From: Mycolicibacter acidiphilus
Lineage (GTDB): Bacteria > Actinomycetota > Actinomycetes > Mycobacteriales > Mycobacteriaceae
NCBI RefSeq assembly: GCF_018455725.1
Contig: NZ_JAHCLR010000027.1
Span: forward strand, 1 to 64,000
Reading direction: 5' to 3'
Length of the DNA stretch: 64,000 bases
Part shown: piece by piece, positions 42,892 to 52,809 of the stretch
Position numbering within the stretch: the first letter of the stretch is position 1
How the letters are laid out: each line of letters begins with the position of its first letter
Made by a program: the position numbers and the translations under genes
Notes under the pieces: generated by a model
What the model saw: only the letters and a program-made list of their open reading frames with translations
The model's database searches: none
What the model was told of the DNA's origin: nothing

Positions 42892-44424
42892 ATGAGCATC
42901 GACCCGCGCACCCCGGTGATCGTCGGCGTCGGCCAGGCCGCCGAACGGATCGACGACGCCGACTACTGCGGCATGTCGCCGGTCGAGTTGGCTGCCGCGG
43001 CGGCCCTGGTCGCCCTGGAGGACTGCGGCGCGGACGCCGCCGTCGCCGCCCGGGCCATCGATACCGTCGTCGCCACCCGCCAGTTCGAGAACTCCATCCC
43101 GCAGGCGCCGGTGCCGCTGGGCAAGTCGAACAACTTCCCGCGCTCGGTATGCCGACGGATCGGCGCCGAACCGGTGCGCGCCGTGCTCGACGTGGTGGGC
43201 GGTCAGGGGCCGCAGAAACTGCTCACCGAGTTCGCCGGGGCCATCGCCGCCGGCGACGCCGACGTGGTGCTGCTGTGCGGCTCGGATGCGACCTCCACCA
43301 CCCGGCATCTGGCGAAGGCGGGGGACCGGCCGGACTTCACTGAGACCGTCGACGGTTCGCTGGAGGACCGCGGGTTCGGGCTGGAGGAGTTCGTCGACCG
43401 GTACGGCATCATCCACGGCTTCACCGGGGCGACGGTCCAGTACGGGCTGATGGAGAACGCACGGCGGGCCGACGTCGGGCTGAGTCCGGCCGACTACCTG
43501 CAGGCGATGGGCGAACTGTTCGCCCCGATGACCCGGATCGCCGCCGGCAACCCGTTCTCCGCGGCGCCGGTGATCCGCTCGGTGGACGAGCTGGTCACGG
43601 TCAGTGCCGGGAACCGGATGATCTGCGACCCCTACCCGCGGCTGCTGGTGGCCCGTGACCAGGTCAACCAGGGCGCCGCGACGCTGCTGATGTCGGTGGC
43701 GGCGGCCCGCCGGCTCGGGGTGCCCGAACGCAACTGGGTGTACCTGCACGGCCATGCCGACCTGCGCGAACAGCGGCTGCTGGAGCGGGCCGACCTGGGT
43801 CACAGCCCGGCGGCGGTCGCCGCGGTCACCGAGGCGCTGCGGGTGGCCGGCATCGGCATGGGCGACATCGCCGCGATGGACCTGTACAGCTGCTTCCCGG
43901 TGCCGGTGTTCAACATCTGCGACGCGTTCGGCCTGACGGCCGACGACCCGCGCGGGCTGACGCTCACCGGCGGGCTGCCGTTCTTCGGCGGGGCCGGCAA
44001 CAACTACTCGATGCACGCCATCGCTGAGGCCGTCGCCGCCGCGCGCAAGGGCCGCGGCGACTACGCGCTGGTCGGCGCCAACGGCGGGATCATGAGCAAG
44101 TACTCGGTCGGGGTGTACTCGACGACGCCGGTGCCATGGCGGCCGGACCGCAGCGCGGAGTTGCAGGCCGAGGTCGATGAGCGGGACCGTGTCGCCGTCG
44201 TCGAGCAGGCCGACGGACCCGCCACTATCGAGACCTACAGCGTGCACTACGACTGGCCGACGCGCACCGGTGTGATCGTCGGGCGCCTCGACGCCGACGG
44301 CAGCCGGTTCCTGGCCACCTCCGAGGACGACGACCTGGTGGCGCTGCTGTCCGATGGCGAACCGCTGGGGGCGCCGATCACGGTGCGGGCGCTGGACTAC
44401 GGCAACCGCTGCTCGCTGGCCTGA
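42892..44424 (+). CDS. Thiolase-like protein type 1 (TLP1-like, acetyl-CoA acetyltransferase family)
   Basis: 510 aa from ATG 42892. Thiolase fold: TPVIVGVGQAAERIDDAD, DVVLLCGSDATST, the GLTLTGGLPFFGGAGNNYSM loop, and about 90 extra C-terminal residues (PATIETYSVHYDWPTRTG and on) matching the additional C-terminal domain of TLP1. The usual nucleophilic cysteine in N..CASG is replaced by VVGGQGPQ, and the HPxG histidine loop reads LPFFGGAG, so thiolytic chemistry is unlikely. This agrees with what I recall of M. smegmatis TLP1, a monomeric, non-classical thiolase relative. It may bind CoA or lipids. Located between sucD and the Rv0953c-like gene. Confidence 0.85.
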   Translation: MSIDPRTPVIVGVGQAAERIDDADYCGMSPVELAAAAALVALEDCGADAAVAARAIDTVVATRQFENSIPQAPVPLGKSNNFPRSVCRRIGAEPVRAVLDVVGGQGPQKLLTEFAGAIAAGDADVVLLCGSDATSTTRHLAKAGDRPDFTETVDGSLEDRGFGLEEFVDRYGIIHGFTGATVQYGLMENARRADVGLSPADYLQAMGELFAPMTRIAAGNPFSAAPVIRSVDELVTVSAGNRMICDPYPRLLVARDQVNQGAATLLMSVAAARRLGVPERNWVYLHGHADLREQRLLERADLGHSPAAVAAVTEALRVAGIGMGDIAAMDLYSCFPVPVFNICDAFGLTADDPRGLTLTGGLPFFGGAGNNYSMHAIAEAVAAARKGRGDYALVGANGGIMSKYSVGVYSTTPVPWRPDRSAELQAEVDERDRVAVVEQADGPATIETYSVHYDWPTRTGVIVGRLDADGSRFLATSEDDDLVALLSDGEPLGAPITVRALDYGNRCSLA

Positions 44425-44433
44425 CTCCCCCTT

Positions 44434-44498
44434 GCGCGACCGTGCAGAGTTGTCCACCCCGACCTGGGGTTTTGCCGGTGAACTCCGCACGGCCGCGC
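44434..44498. repeat. Palindromic intergenic element, copy 2 (probable bidirectional terminator)
   Basis: Arms GCGCGACCGTGCAGAGTT (44434-44451) and AACTCCGCACGGCCGCGC (44481-44498), with flanking CCCCC/GGGGG extending the stem. The loop repeats that of copy 1: a CCCC...GGGG mini-hairpin, TTTT and CCGGTGA. The inner arms changed together relative to copy 1 (GAAC/GTTC to GAGTT/AACTC). It again lies between convergent genes (thiolase-like and LLM oxidoreductase). Confidence 0.7.
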
Positions 44499-44521
44499 CA
44501 GGGGGTGAGCTGAGGAGGGAG

Positions 44522-45373
44522 CTAGCGGGGGGTGAGTCCCAGCTTGCCGGCGAGGCGCTCGACGTAACCGGCCACCTCGGCCTCGGATTTGTCGGGCAGG
44601 CCGAACAGCACCTCGGTGACGCCCAACTCCGCCCAGTGCGCCAGCTTCTCCGGCACCGGTTTGAAGTCCAGGGCGACGATCTGCGGTGCGCCGTCGCGAC
44701 CGGCGGCGGCCCAGGTGTCCTGCAGCAGTCGCACCGGGGCGTCGATGTCGAAGTCGCGCGGGGTGGTGATCCACCCGTCGGCGCTGCGGGCGATCCATTT
44801 GAAGTTCTTCTCGGTGCCGGCCGCGCCGACCAGCACCGGGATGTGCGACTGCACCGGCTTCGGCCACGCCCAGCTGGGACCGAAGTTGACGAACTCGCCC
44901 TCGAAGCTGGCTTCCTCCTGCGTCCACAGCGCCCGCATCGCCTCCAGGTACTCCCGCAGCATGGTGCGCCGGCGCCCGGCGGGCACACCGTGATCGGCGA
45001 GTTCGTCGGTGTTCCAGCCGAACCCGACGCCCAGGCTCACCCGGCCGCCGGACAGGTGGTCCAGGGTGGCGATCGACTTCGCCAGCGTGATCGGGTCGTG
45101 CTCGACCGGCAGTGCCACCGCCGTCGACAACCGGACGCCGGAGGTGACGGCACAGGCCGCGCCGAGGCTCACCCACGGGTCCAGGGTGCGCATGTAGCGG
45201 TCGTCGGGCAGCGACTCGTCGCCGGTGGTGGGATGCGCGGCCTGCCGCTTCACCGGGATGTGGGTGTGCTCGGGGACGTAGAACGTGTGAAAGCCGTGGT
45301 CATCGGCGAGTTTGGCCGCGGCTGCCGGGCTGATCCCGCGGTCACTGGTGAACAGCACGAGTCCGTAGTCCAT
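44522..45373 (-). CDS. LLM-class F420-dependent oxidoreductase (Rv0953c-like)
   Basis: 283 aa from ATG 45373 (MDYGLVLFTSDRGISPAAAA), one residue from the 282 aa I recall for Rv0953c; longer in-frame starts lack support. Luciferase-like barrel: HTFYVPEHTHIPV, LSTAVALPVEHDPITLAKSI, LSGGRVSLGVGFGWNTDEL, and ILVGAAGTE-like near the flavin site. Likely uses F420. It acts on an unknown substrate in the cytoplasm. Divergent from the 34-kDa antigen-like gene. Confidence 0.85.
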   Translation of the reverse strand: MDYGLVLFTSDRGISPAAAAKLADDHGFHTFYVPEHTHIPVKRQAAHPTTGDESLPDDRYMRTLDPWVSLGAACAVTSGVRLSTAVALPVEHDPITLAKSIATLDHLSGGRVSLGVGFGWNTDELADHGVPAGRRRTMLREYLEAMRALWTQEEASFEGEFVNFGPSWAWPKPVQSHIPVLVGAAGTEKNFKWIARSADGWITTPRDFDIDAPVRLLQDTWAAAGRDGAPQIVALDFKPVPEKLAHWAELGVTEVLFGLPDKSEAEVAGYVERLAGKLGLTPR

Positions 45374-45529
45374 GCCGGTGATTAGAACGTGTGTCAGTCT
45401 GTCGGTCGTCGGCGGGTCGGCCATCCCACACAAGTTGGTGCGGCGAGCAGGTCGCGGCGTGCAGTAGCGTGAATGATCGAACTGCGCCACCCCGCCCGCA
45501 GCCGCCTGCTTACAAGCACAGGAGAGGTC

Positions 45530-46456
45530 ATGACTTACCCCCCCGGCCCGCCCGGAACCTCCGGCTACCCGTCTGCCCAGCCGTCAGGATCCTACGGAGC
45601 GTCGAGCCCGTCGTTCAGCAAGTCGGCGGACACCGAGAGCAAGCTGCCGCTGTACCTGCAGATCGCGGTGGCGGTGCTGGGCATCGGGGTCTACCTGGGC
45701 TATTTCGGGCCGCTCCTGAGCATCTCCGGCAGCGAGTACCCGATGTTCCTCGGCAACATCAGCTACGCGGTGCCGCTGGCGGTGCTGGCCGGATTGCTGG
45801 CCGCGGTCGGGCTGCTGCCCAAGGCGAAGGTGTACACGGCGGTCATCGCGGTGGTCGCCGCGCTGGGTGCGCTGCTGGTGATCCACACCAGCCTCAGTTC
45901 CGGTGACGACGTCTCGTTCGGCTGGGGGTTGTGGCTGGTGCTGTCGTTCAGCATCCTGCAGGCCGTCGTCGCGCTGGGGGCGCTGCTGCTGGAGTCCGGC
46001 GTGATCACCGCGCCCGCTCCGCGTGCCAAGTACGACCCGTACTCCCAGTACGGGCTGCCCCCCGGCGGCGGCTACTACGGGCAGTCGGGACAGCCGGCTC
46101 AGTCGAGTCAGCCGAGTCAGTCCGGCACCCCGCAGCTCTTCAGTCAGCAGAACTCGCAGCAGTCCGGCTACCCGTCGTACGGCGGCGGTTACCCGACCGG
46201 ACCGACCAGCGGCGGGTTCAACGCGCCGTCCGGACCGCAGTCGGCCCCGCAATCGGCCCCGCAGTCGGGCGGATTCGGGTCCGCCCCGGCACCGTCGGCC
46301 CCGTTGGCACCCCAGCCGTCCAGCCCGCCGCCTGCCCCGCAGGGCCCGCCCACCCCGCCGACCGGCTTCCCCAGCTTCGGCCCGCCGCCCGGCGGTGGTG
46401 CGAGCGGTCCGCAGGCGCAGGGCGGTTCGGCCCCGTCGGGGCCGGCGCAGTCGTAA
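45530..46456 (+). CDS. 34-kDa antigen-like membrane protein (Rv0954-like, DUF5336)
   Basis: 308 aa from ATG 45530, with AGGAGAGG just upstream. A short Pro/Gly-rich head (PPGPPGTSGYPSAQPSGSYG), four membrane helices between about 38 and 155 (LPLYLQIAVAVLGIGVYLGY first), then a long cytoplasmic-type tail rich in Gln, Ser, Pro and Tyr (SGQPAQSSQPSQSGTPQ). The M. tuberculosis homologue is a cell-division-associated membrane antigen. The low-complexity tail suggests protein-protein contacts or phase behaviour. Followed after 33 bases by the Rv0955-like gene. Confidence 0.8.
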   Translation: MTYPPGPPGTSGYPSAQPSGSYGASSPSFSKSADTESKLPLYLQIAVAVLGIGVYLGYFGPLLSISGSEYPMFLGNISYAVPLAVLAGLLAAVGLLPKAKVYTAVIAVVAALGALLVIHTSLSSGDDVSFGWGLWLVLSFSILQAVVALGALLLESGVITAPAPRAKYDPYSQYGLPPGGGYYGQSGQPAQSSQPSQSGTPQLFSQQNSQQSGYPSYGGGYPTGPTSGGFNAPSGPQSAPQSAPQSGGFGSAPAPSAPLAPQPSSPPPAPQGPPTPPTGFPSFGPPPGGGASGPQAQGGSAPSGPAQS

Positions 46457-46489
46457 CCGGCGCCCGCGCGCCGAGAGCAAGTCCACAGC

Positions 46490-47995
46490 GTGACCCCGGT
46501 GGCAGGTGACCGCGCAAGCTCCAACCCGACCCGCGACCTGATCCGGGTCGCCTTCGGCCCGGCCGTCGTGGCGTTGACGGTGATCGCCGCGGTGACGTTG
46601 CTGGAGCTGCTGATCGCCAACAGCGACATGACCGGCGCCTCCGGTGCCATCGCCAGCATGTGGCTCGGCGTGCACCAGGTGCCGATCTCGATCGGCGGCA
46701 GCGAACTCGGCGTGCTACCGCTGCTGCCGGTGCTGTTGATGGTGGCCGGCACCGCGCGGACCACCGCGCAGGCGACCGCCGGCAGCGCGTCCTGGTTTGT
46801 CATCCGCTGGATCGTGGCGTCCGCGCTGGGCGGCCCGCTGCTGATCGCCGCGCTCTGCCTGGCGGTCATCCATGACGCGGCGTCGGTGATCACCGAATTG
46901 CAGACGCCGAACGCATCGGTGGCGTTCGCCCATGTGCTCGTGGTGCATGCGCTCGGCGCCGCGATCGGGGTGGGGTCGCAGGCGGGCCGGCGGCTGCTGT
47001 CGGCGTCGCCGCTGCCGGACTGGCTGGCGGACTCGCTGCGGGCCGCGGTCGCCGGGGTGCTGGCACTGCTGGGGCTGTCCGGCGTGGTGACGGTCGTGTC
47101 GATGGTCCTGCACTGGGGGACGATGGACCACCTGTACACGATCACCGATTCGCTGTTCGGCGAGCTCAGCCTCACCTTGCTGTCGGTGCTGTACGTACCC
47201 AACGTGATCGTCGGAACGGCGGCGATGGCGGTCGGGTCGAGTGCGCACATCGGCGTCGCGCTGTTCAGCTCGTTCACCGTCCTGGGCGGCGACATCCCGG
47301 CGCTGCCGATCCTGGCCGCGGCGCCCACCCCGCCGCTCGGCCCGATCTGGGTGGCGCTGCTGATCATCGGTGCGTCCTCGGGTGTCGCCGTCGGCCAGCA
47401 GTGCGCCCGGCGGCGGCTGCCGCTGATCCCGGCTCTGGGCAAGGTCGCGGCCGCGGCACTGATCGCGGCGGTGACGATGGCGCTGCTCGGCTACGCCGGC
47501 GGCGGTCGGCTGGGCAACTTCGGGGACGTCGGCGTCGACCAGCTGACGTTCGGGCCGGCGGTGCTGTTCTGGTTCGCGACGGTGGGTGCGGTGACGGTGG
47601 TGATGACCGGCGGCGTGTATTGGCGGCTGCCGAGCCGGCCGCGACCGGTGCTGTCGGCCGGCGCGCCGCCGGTCGCTGAGCGCGGGGCGCCGGAACCGGA
47701 GGAGCCGGACGTGGCCGATCCGGTCGCCGAATGCGACGAGCCCGACGTTCCCGACGAACCCGAGGCTTCGAGCGAATCCGACGAACCCGAGGTGCCCGAC
47801 GAGGTGGCGGGCACCGGCCCGCCGGCGTGGCTGTCGGAGCCCGAACTGTCCCGGCCGACAGCGCCACCCGGGCCGCCGGCGTGGCTGTCGGAGCCCGAAC
47901 TGTCCCGGCCGACAGCGCCACCCGGGCCGCTGGAGGATCCCGAGGACCTGATGTTCACCGACGACGACCTGCGCGACGATCGCGGGCCCGTGTGA
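46490..47995 (+). CDS. Integral membrane protein, DUF6350 (Rv0955-like)
   Basis: 501 aa from GTG. About ten hydrophobic segments from residue 20 to 390 ([19 protein letters not shown] first), then an acidic Pro-rich cytoplasmic tail ([19 protein letters not shown]). The tail contains an exact 18-residue tandem repeat, [18 protein letters not shown], twice. DUF6350 proteins are actinobacterial and their function is unknown. It is conserved upstream of purN as in M. tuberculosis. A small mitotic-like duplication such as this is typical of disordered tails. Confidence 0.8.
   Translation: MTPVAGDRASSNPTRDLIRVAFGPAVVALTVIAAVTLLELLIANSDMTGASGAIASMWLGVHQVPISIGGSELGVLPLLPVLLMVAGTARTTAQATAGSASWFVIRWIVASALGGPLLIAALCLAVIHDAASVITELQTPNASVAFAHVLVVHALGAAIGVGSQAGRRLLSASPLPDWLADSLRAAVAGVLALLGLSGVVTVVSMVLHWGTMDHLYTITDSLFGELSLTLLSVLYVPNVIVGTAAMAVGSSAHIGVALFSSFTVLGGDIPALPILAAAPTPPLGPIWVALLIIGASSGVAVGQQCARRRLPLIPALGKVAAAALIAAVTMALLGYAGGGRLGNFGDVGVDQLTFGPAVLFWFATVGAVTVVMTGGVYWRLPSRPRPVLSAGAPPVAERGAPEPEEPDVADPVAECDEPDVPDEPEASSESDEPEVPDEVAGTGPPAWLSEPELSRPTAPPGPPAWLSEPELSRPTAPPGPLEDPEDLMFTDDDLRDDRGPV
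47821..47928 (+). repeat. Perfect 54-bp tandem duplication inside the DUF6350 gene
   Basis: Bases 47821-47874 and 47875-47928 are identical, encoding two copies of an 18-residue unit ([18 protein letters not shown]) in the C-terminal tail. Identity at every base indicates a recent duplication and a possible length-variable (VNTR) locus. Confidence 0.9.
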
Positions 47996-48062
47996 CCGAT
48001 CGACGGGCAGCCGGACCGGGCTGGTCCGCCCGGCTGCACCGTAGCTACTAGGCTGCTTAGAC

Positions 48063-48689
48063 GTGCAACCGATCCATGTCGCCCCGAGCGTGCCCGCCCG
48101 CCTGGTGGTGCTGGCATCCGGGACCGGATCACTGCTTCAATCGCTGCTCGACGCGGCGGTGGGGGACTATCCCGCGCGGGTGGTCGCCGTCGGCACCGAC
48201 CGGGACTGCCGGGCCGTGGAGATAGCTCGGGCCGCCGGCCTGCCCGCCTTCACCGTCGCGCTGGGCGACCACCCCGACCGGGCGACCTGGGACGCCGCGC
48301 TGGCCGCCGCCACCGCCGCGCACGCACCCGATCTGGTGGTCTCGGCAGGGTTCATGAAGATCCTTGGGCCGCAATTCCTCTCGAAGTTCATGGGCCGCAC
48401 CGTCAACACCCACCCCGCGCTGCTGCCGGCGTTCCCCGGCGCGCACGCGGTGCCGGATGCGCTGGCCTACGGCGTCAAGGTGACCGGTTGCAGCGTGCAC
48501 CTGGTGGACCCCGGCACCGACACCGGGCCGATCCTGGCCCAGCAAGCCGTCACCGTGTTCGACGACGACGACGAAGACACCCTGCATGAACGCATCAAGA
48601 CAGTGGAGCGCAAGCTCCTGGTGGACGTGCTGGCCGCACTGGCGACCGGCGGCGTCACCTGGACCGGACGAAAGGCGACCATAGGATGA
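48063..48689 (+). CDS. purN: Phosphoribosylglycinamide formyltransferase
   Basis: 208 aa from GTG 48063. Substrate loop [15 protein letters not shown], then [14 protein letters not shown], the catalytic Asn/His block [16 protein letters not shown] and the catalytic aspartate in [16 protein letters not shown]. It transfers formyl from 10-formyl-THF to GAR in purine synthesis. TAGGCT (48049-48054) 8 bases before GTG could be the -10 of a leaderless mRNA. The stop overlaps purH (ATGA). Confidence 0.95.
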   Translation: MQPIHVAPSVPARLVVLASGTGSLLQSLLDAAVGDYPARVVAVGTDRDCRAVEIARAAGLPAFTVALGDHPDRATWDAALAAATAAHAPDLVVSAGFMKILGPQFLSKFMGRTVNTHPALLPAFPGAHAVPDALAYGVKVTGCSVHLVDPGTDTGPILAQQAVTVFDDDDEDTLHERIKTVERKLLVDVLAALATGGVTWTGRKATIG

Positions 48690-50263
48690 CCGACGGCAGA
48701 AAGCCGGTACGCCGGGCATTGATCAGCGTCTACGACAAGACCGGGCTCATCGATCTGGCCACCGGCCTGCACGCCGCCGGGGTCGACATCGTCTCCACCG
48801 GTTCCACCGCGAAGGCCATTGCCGCCAAAGGCATTCCGGTGACGCCGGTGGAGGAGGTGACCGGATTCCCGGAGATCCTCGACGGCCGGGTGAAGACGCT
48901 GCATCCGCGGGTGCACGCCGGGCTGCTGGCGGATCTGCGCAAACCCGAGCACGAAGCCGCGCTGGCCGAACACGACATCGCGCCGTTCGAGCTGGTGGTG
49001 GTCAACCTGTACCCGTTCAGCGAGACGGTGGATTCCGGTGCCGACGACGACGAGTGCGTCGAGCAGATCGACATTGGCGGACCGTCGATGATCCGCGCGG
49101 CCGCCAAGAACCACCCCAGCGTCGCCGTGGTGGTGGAACCGCTCGGCTACGCCGGTGTGCTGGCCGAGGTCAACGCCGGCGGGTTCACCCTCGCGGAGCG
49201 GAAACGCTTGGCGTCGCTGGCTTTCCGGCACACCGCCGAGTACGACGTCGCGGTCGCCGGCTGGATGGCGTCCACGCTGGCGCCGGAGGAAAACACCGGA
49301 GAGCCGCGGCAGCTGCTGCCGGAGTGGATCGGCCGCACCTACCACCGGTCGGCGCAGCTGCGCTACGGCGAGAACCCGCACCAGCAGGCGGCACTGTACA
49401 ACGACCCCGGCGCCTGGCCGGGCCTGGCGCAGGCCGACCAGCTGCACGGCAAGGAGATGTCCTACAACAACTACACCGACGCCGACGCGGCGTGGCGGGC
49501 CGCGTTCGACCACGAGCAGATCTGCGTGGCGATCATCAAGCACGCCAACCCGTGCGGGATCGCGGTGTCGGCGACCTCGGTGGCCGACGCACACCGCAAG
49601 GCGCACGAGTGCGATGCGACCAGCGCGTTCGGTGGCGTGATCGCCACCAACACCGAGGTCAGCGTGGAGATGGCCGAATACGTCAGCACGATCTTCACCG
49701 AGGTGATCGTCGCCCCGGCCTACGCCCCCGGCGCCGTCGAGATCCTGGCGCGCAAGAAGAACATCCGGGTGCTGGTGGCGCCCGAGCCGATGCGCGACGG
49801 CTTCGAGGTGCGTCAGATCAGCGGCGGGCTGCTCGCCCAGCAGCGCGACCAGCTCGACGCGGCCGGCGACGACCCGGCCAACTGGACGCTGGCCACCGGG
49901 TCAGCGGCCGATGCCGCGACCCTGGCCGACCTGGTCTTCGCCTGGCGGGCCTGCCGCGCGGTGAAATCCAACGCGATCGTGGTCGCCGCGGACGGCGCGA
50001 CCGTCGGGGTCGGCATGGGCCAGGTCAACCGGGTCGACGCTGCCCGCCTGGCCGTGGAACGCGGGGGCGAACGGGTGGCCGGTGCGGTGGCGGCCTCGGA
50101 TGCGTTCTTCCCGTTCCCGGACGGCCTGCAGACGCTGACCGGTGCCGGGGTCAAGGCGATCGTGCACCCGGGTGGTTCGGTCCGCGACGACGAGGTCACC
50201 GCCGCGGCCGCCGATGCCGGGATCACGCTGTACCTGACCGGCGCGCGGCACTTCGCGCACTGA
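48686..50263 (+). CDS. purH: Bifunctional AICAR transformylase/IMP cyclohydrolase
   Basis: 525 aa. The N-terminal IMP cyclohydrolase part contains [27 protein letters not shown] and [15 protein letters not shown]; the C-terminal AICAR formyltransferase has [24 protein letters not shown] and [11 protein letters not shown]. It performs the last two steps to IMP. Overlaps purN by 4 bases. A short hairpin at the stop may end the transcript. Confidence 0.97.
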   Translation: MTDGRKPVRRALISVYDKTGLIDLATGLHAAGVDIVSTGSTAKAIAAKGIPVTPVEEVTGFPEILDGRVKTLHPRVHAGLLADLRKPEHEAALAEHDIAPFELVVVNLYPFSETVDSGADDDECVEQIDIGGPSMIRAAAKNHPSVAVVVEPLGYAGVLAEVNAGGFTLAERKRLASLAFRHTAEYDVAVAGWMASTLAPEENTGEPRQLLPEWIGRTYHRSAQLRYGENPHQQAALYNDPGAWPGLAQADQLHGKEMSYNNYTDADAAWRAAFDHEQICVAIIKHANPCGIAVSATSVADAHRKAHECDATSAFGGVIATNTEVSVEMAEYVSTIFTEVIVAPAYAPGAVEILARKKNIRVLVAPEPMRDGFEVRQISGGLLAQQRDQLDAAGDDPANWTLATGSAADAATLADLVFAWRACRAVKSNAIVVAADGATVGVGMGQVNRVDAARLAVERGGERVAGAVAASDAFFPFPDGLQTLTGAGVKAIVHPGGSVRDDEVTAAAADAGITLYLTGARHFAH

Positions 50264-50278
50264 GCCGAGGGCTCGGCT
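50263..50278. terminator. Short hairpin at the purH stop
   Basis: AGCCGAG-gg-CTCGGCT, perfect 7-base arms with a 2-base loop, overlapping the purH stop and 4 bases before the stop of the convergent hydrolase. There is no T-tract, so it would be a weak terminator. Confidence 0.4.
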
Positions 50279-50281
50279 GAC

Positions 50282-51304
50282 TCAGGCGGTGGCTTCGGTG
50301 TCGGCTTGGCTGCCCGCGGCGGTGACGTAACCGACGAACTCGGTGATCTCGTCGATCGCCCGGCGGGCGTCGGGGTTGAAGTCGAACGTCAGCTGGAACA
50401 TGTGCAGTGAGCGGTCCCACACCTGAACCCAGTTCGGGACCTGCGCAGCGGTGAGCGCATCCGCCAGGGCGAAGGTGTCGTTGCGCAGCATCTCGTCGTT
50501 GCCGACCTGCAGCAGGAACGGCCCGAGCCCGCGCAGATCCGCCTCCGGCGGCATCACCGGCAGTTCCCGGGTGCCGTTGACGGTGGCGAACACCCGGTAG
50601 ATGAACATGAACGCCATGAACGGGAAGAACGGGTCGCTGTGCGCCGCCGCGGCATCCCGTTTGATGTCCATGTCCGACGACGTCAACGCCGACAGCAGTA
50701 CCTGACCGGCGGGCACCGGCAGGCCTGCGTCGCGGGCCGCGACCGCCGTCATCGCCGCCATCAGGCCACCCGCCGAATCACCGGCGAACACCACGCGGTC
50801 CGCGGCGTACCCGTCGGCCAGCACCTGTCGGTAGGCGTCGATCCCGTCGGCGATGGCCTCCTCGACCCCGGCCTGTGGTGCCAGGCGGTAGCCGACATTG
50901 AAGACTCGTGAACCGGTCGACTCCGAGAGTTTCGACACGAACCGGCGGTGCGAGTTCAGGCCGAGCGTGACCAGCGCCGACCCGTGGAAGTAGACGATCA
51001 CGGTGTCGGAGTTGCGGGCGTCCTTGGCGATCACCCATTCAGCCGGGCAGTTCGGCAGCGGGACCCTGCTTATCGCCGTGTCGGGCAGTGGCCGGATGGC
51101 CCGCATCGGCTTGTCGATGACGTCCAGGCGGGCTCGCTGCATTGCGGCCGGCCAGAACCGGTTGACGACCATCCCGACGACGGTCAGCACGGCGATCGAG
51201 GTGCGGACCAGCAGCCGCGCCCACAGGGACAGCAGCCGGGCCTGCCAGGATGCCGGGCCGAAATAGGTCTGTGCCGGCCGATCACGCCATTCCAGCGAAT
51301 TCAC
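50282..51304 (-). CDS. Alpha/beta hydrolase, hormone-sensitive-lipase-like
   Basis: 340 aa from GTG. An N-terminal hydrophobic segment at about 36-52 (SIAVLTVVGMVVNRFW) may anchor it. HSL-type fold: nucleophile elbow GDSAGGLMAA, the aspartate in LLQVGNDEMLRNDT and histidine in DRSLHMFQLTF. The family oxyanion motif HGGG is replaced by FHGSALVTLG, which is unusual. Probably an esterase or lipase of the Lip family in mycobacteria; substrate unknown. Convergent with purH, whose end is 18 bases away. Confidence 0.8.
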   Translation of the reverse strand: MNSLEWRDRPAQTYFGPASWQARLLSLWARLLVRTSIAVLTVVGMVVNRFWPAAMQRARLDVIDKPMRAIRPLPDTAISRVPLPNCPAEWVIAKDARNSDTVIVYFHGSALVTLGLNSHRRFVSKLSESTGSRVFNVGYRLAPQAGVEEAIADGIDAYRQVLADGYAADRVVFAGDSAGGLMAAMTAVAARDAGLPVPAGQVLLSALTSSDMDIKRDAAAAHSDPFFPFMAFMFIYRVFATVNGTRELPVMPPEADLRGLGPFLLQVGNDEMLRNDTFALADALTAAQVPNWVQVWDRSLHMFQLTFDFNPDARRAIDEITEFVGYVTAAGSQADTEATA

Positions 51305-51399
51305 GGTACCGAGGGTATCGGGAAGACGGGGTGATCCGCACCCGCCCCCGGTTCGGCGGAGACGGTGACGGGCACCGGGCGCCGTCGTAGCGTGGAGTG

Positions 51400-52809
51400 G
51401 TGACTGCGCCTATCCAGCCGACTCCACCGCCCCATCTGCCCGGAACCCTCGGTGAGCTGCGTGCCGCCGGCCACCACGAGCGAGGTGTCAAACAGGAGAT
51501 CTCGGAGAACCTGCTGACGCGTCTCGCCGCCGGTGACGGGCCCGACGCGATCTGGCCGGGCATCTTCGGGTTCGACGACACCGTGATCCCGCAGTTGGAG
51601 CGGGCGCTGATCGCCGAACACGACATCGTGCTGCTCGGCGAGCGCGGCCAGGGCAAGACCCGGCTGCTGCGGGCGCTGACCGACCTGCTCGACGAGTGGA
51701 CACCGGTGATCGCCGGGTCCGAACTCGGCGAGCACCCGTACTCGCCGATCACGCCCGAGTCGATCCGCCGCGCCGCTGAACTCGGTGACGCCCTGCCGGT
51801 GGCGTGGAAGCACCGCAGCGAGCGGTACACCGAGAAGCTGGCCACCCCGGACACCAGCGTCGCCGATTTGGTCGGGGACATCGACCCGATCAAGGTCGCC
51901 GAGGGCCGCAGCCTCGGGGACCCGGAGACCATCGCCTACGGGCTGATCCCGCGGGCGCACCGCGGCATCGTCGCCGTCAACGAACTGCCCGACCTGGCCG
52001 AACGCATCCAGGTGGCGATGCTCAACGTGATGGAGGAGCGCGACATCCAGGTGCGCGGCTACACGCTGCGGCTGCCGCTGGACGTGCTGGTGGTGGCCAG
52101 CGCCAACCCGGAGGACTACACCAACCGCGGCCGGATCATCACCCCGCTCAAAGACCGGTTCGGCGCCGAGATCCGCACCCACTACCCGCTCGAACTCGAT
52201 GCGGAGGTCGGCGTCATCACCCAGGAGGCGCAGCTGAGCGCGGCGGTCCCGCACTACCTGCTGGCGGTGCTGGCCAGGTTCGCCCGCTACCTGCGCGAGT
52301 CCCGCTCGATCGACCAGCGATCCGGGGTGTCGGCGCGGTTCGCGATCGCCGCCGCGGAGACCGTCGCCGCCTCCGCGCGACACCGCGGTGCGGTGCTCGG
52401 TGAGACCGATCCGGTGGCCCGGGTGGTGGATCTTTCGACCATCATCGACGTGCTGCGCGGCAAGCTGGAGTTCGAATCCGGTGAGGAGGGGCGTGAACGC
52501 GACGTACTGGAGCACCTGCTGCGCCGGGCCACCGCCGACACCGCGTCACGGGCGCTCGGCGGGATCGACGTGGGGTCGCTGGTGGCGGCGGTCGAGGGCG
52601 GTTCGGCGGTGACGACGGGGGAGCGGGTGTCGGCTAAAACGGTGCTGGCGGCGCTGCCGGACCTGCCGGTGATCGACGCGATCGCCGACCGGTTGGGCGC
52701 GCACTCCGACGGTGAGCGTGCCGCAGCGCTCGAATTGGCTTTGGAGGCACTGTATCTGGCGAAGCGGATCGACAAGAGCTCCGACGAGGGTGAAACCGTC
52801 TATGGGTAG
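51400..52809 (+). CDS. MoxR/magnesium-chelatase-type AAA+ ATPase (Rv0958-like)
   Basis: 469 aa from GTG 51400; GTG one codon earlier is possible. TAGCGT at 51388-51393 fits a -10 for a leaderless GTG 51400. Walker A LLGERGQGKTR (K86), Walker B RGIVAVNELPDL, sensor region VVASANPEDYTNRGRIITPL. AAA+ ATPases of this type work with VWA-domain partners as chaperones or metal-chelatase-like machines. Its stop overlaps the VWA gene start by 8 bases, strong evidence of a functional pair. The target is unknown; true Mg-chelatase activity is unlikely here. Confidence 0.85.
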   Translation: MTAPIQPTPPPHLPGTLGELRAAGHHERGVKQEISENLLTRLAAGDGPDAIWPGIFGFDDTVIPQLERALIAEHDIVLLGERGQGKTRLLRALTDLLDEWTPVIAGSELGEHPYSPITPESIRRAAELGDALPVAWKHRSERYTEKLATPDTSVADLVGDIDPIKVAEGRSLGDPETIAYGLIPRAHRGIVAVNELPDLAERIQVAMLNVMEERDIQVRGYTLRLPLDVLVVASANPEDYTNRGRIITPLKDRFGAEIRTHYPLELDAEVGVITQEAQLSAAVPHYLLAVLARFARYLRESRSIDQRSGVSARFAIAAAETVAASARHRGAVLGETDPVARVVDLSTIIDVLRGKLEFESGEEGRERDVLEHLLRRATADTASRALGGIDVGSLVAAVEGGSAVTTGERVSAKTVLAALPDLPVIDAIADRLGAHSDGERAAALELALEALYLAKRIDKSSDEGETVYG

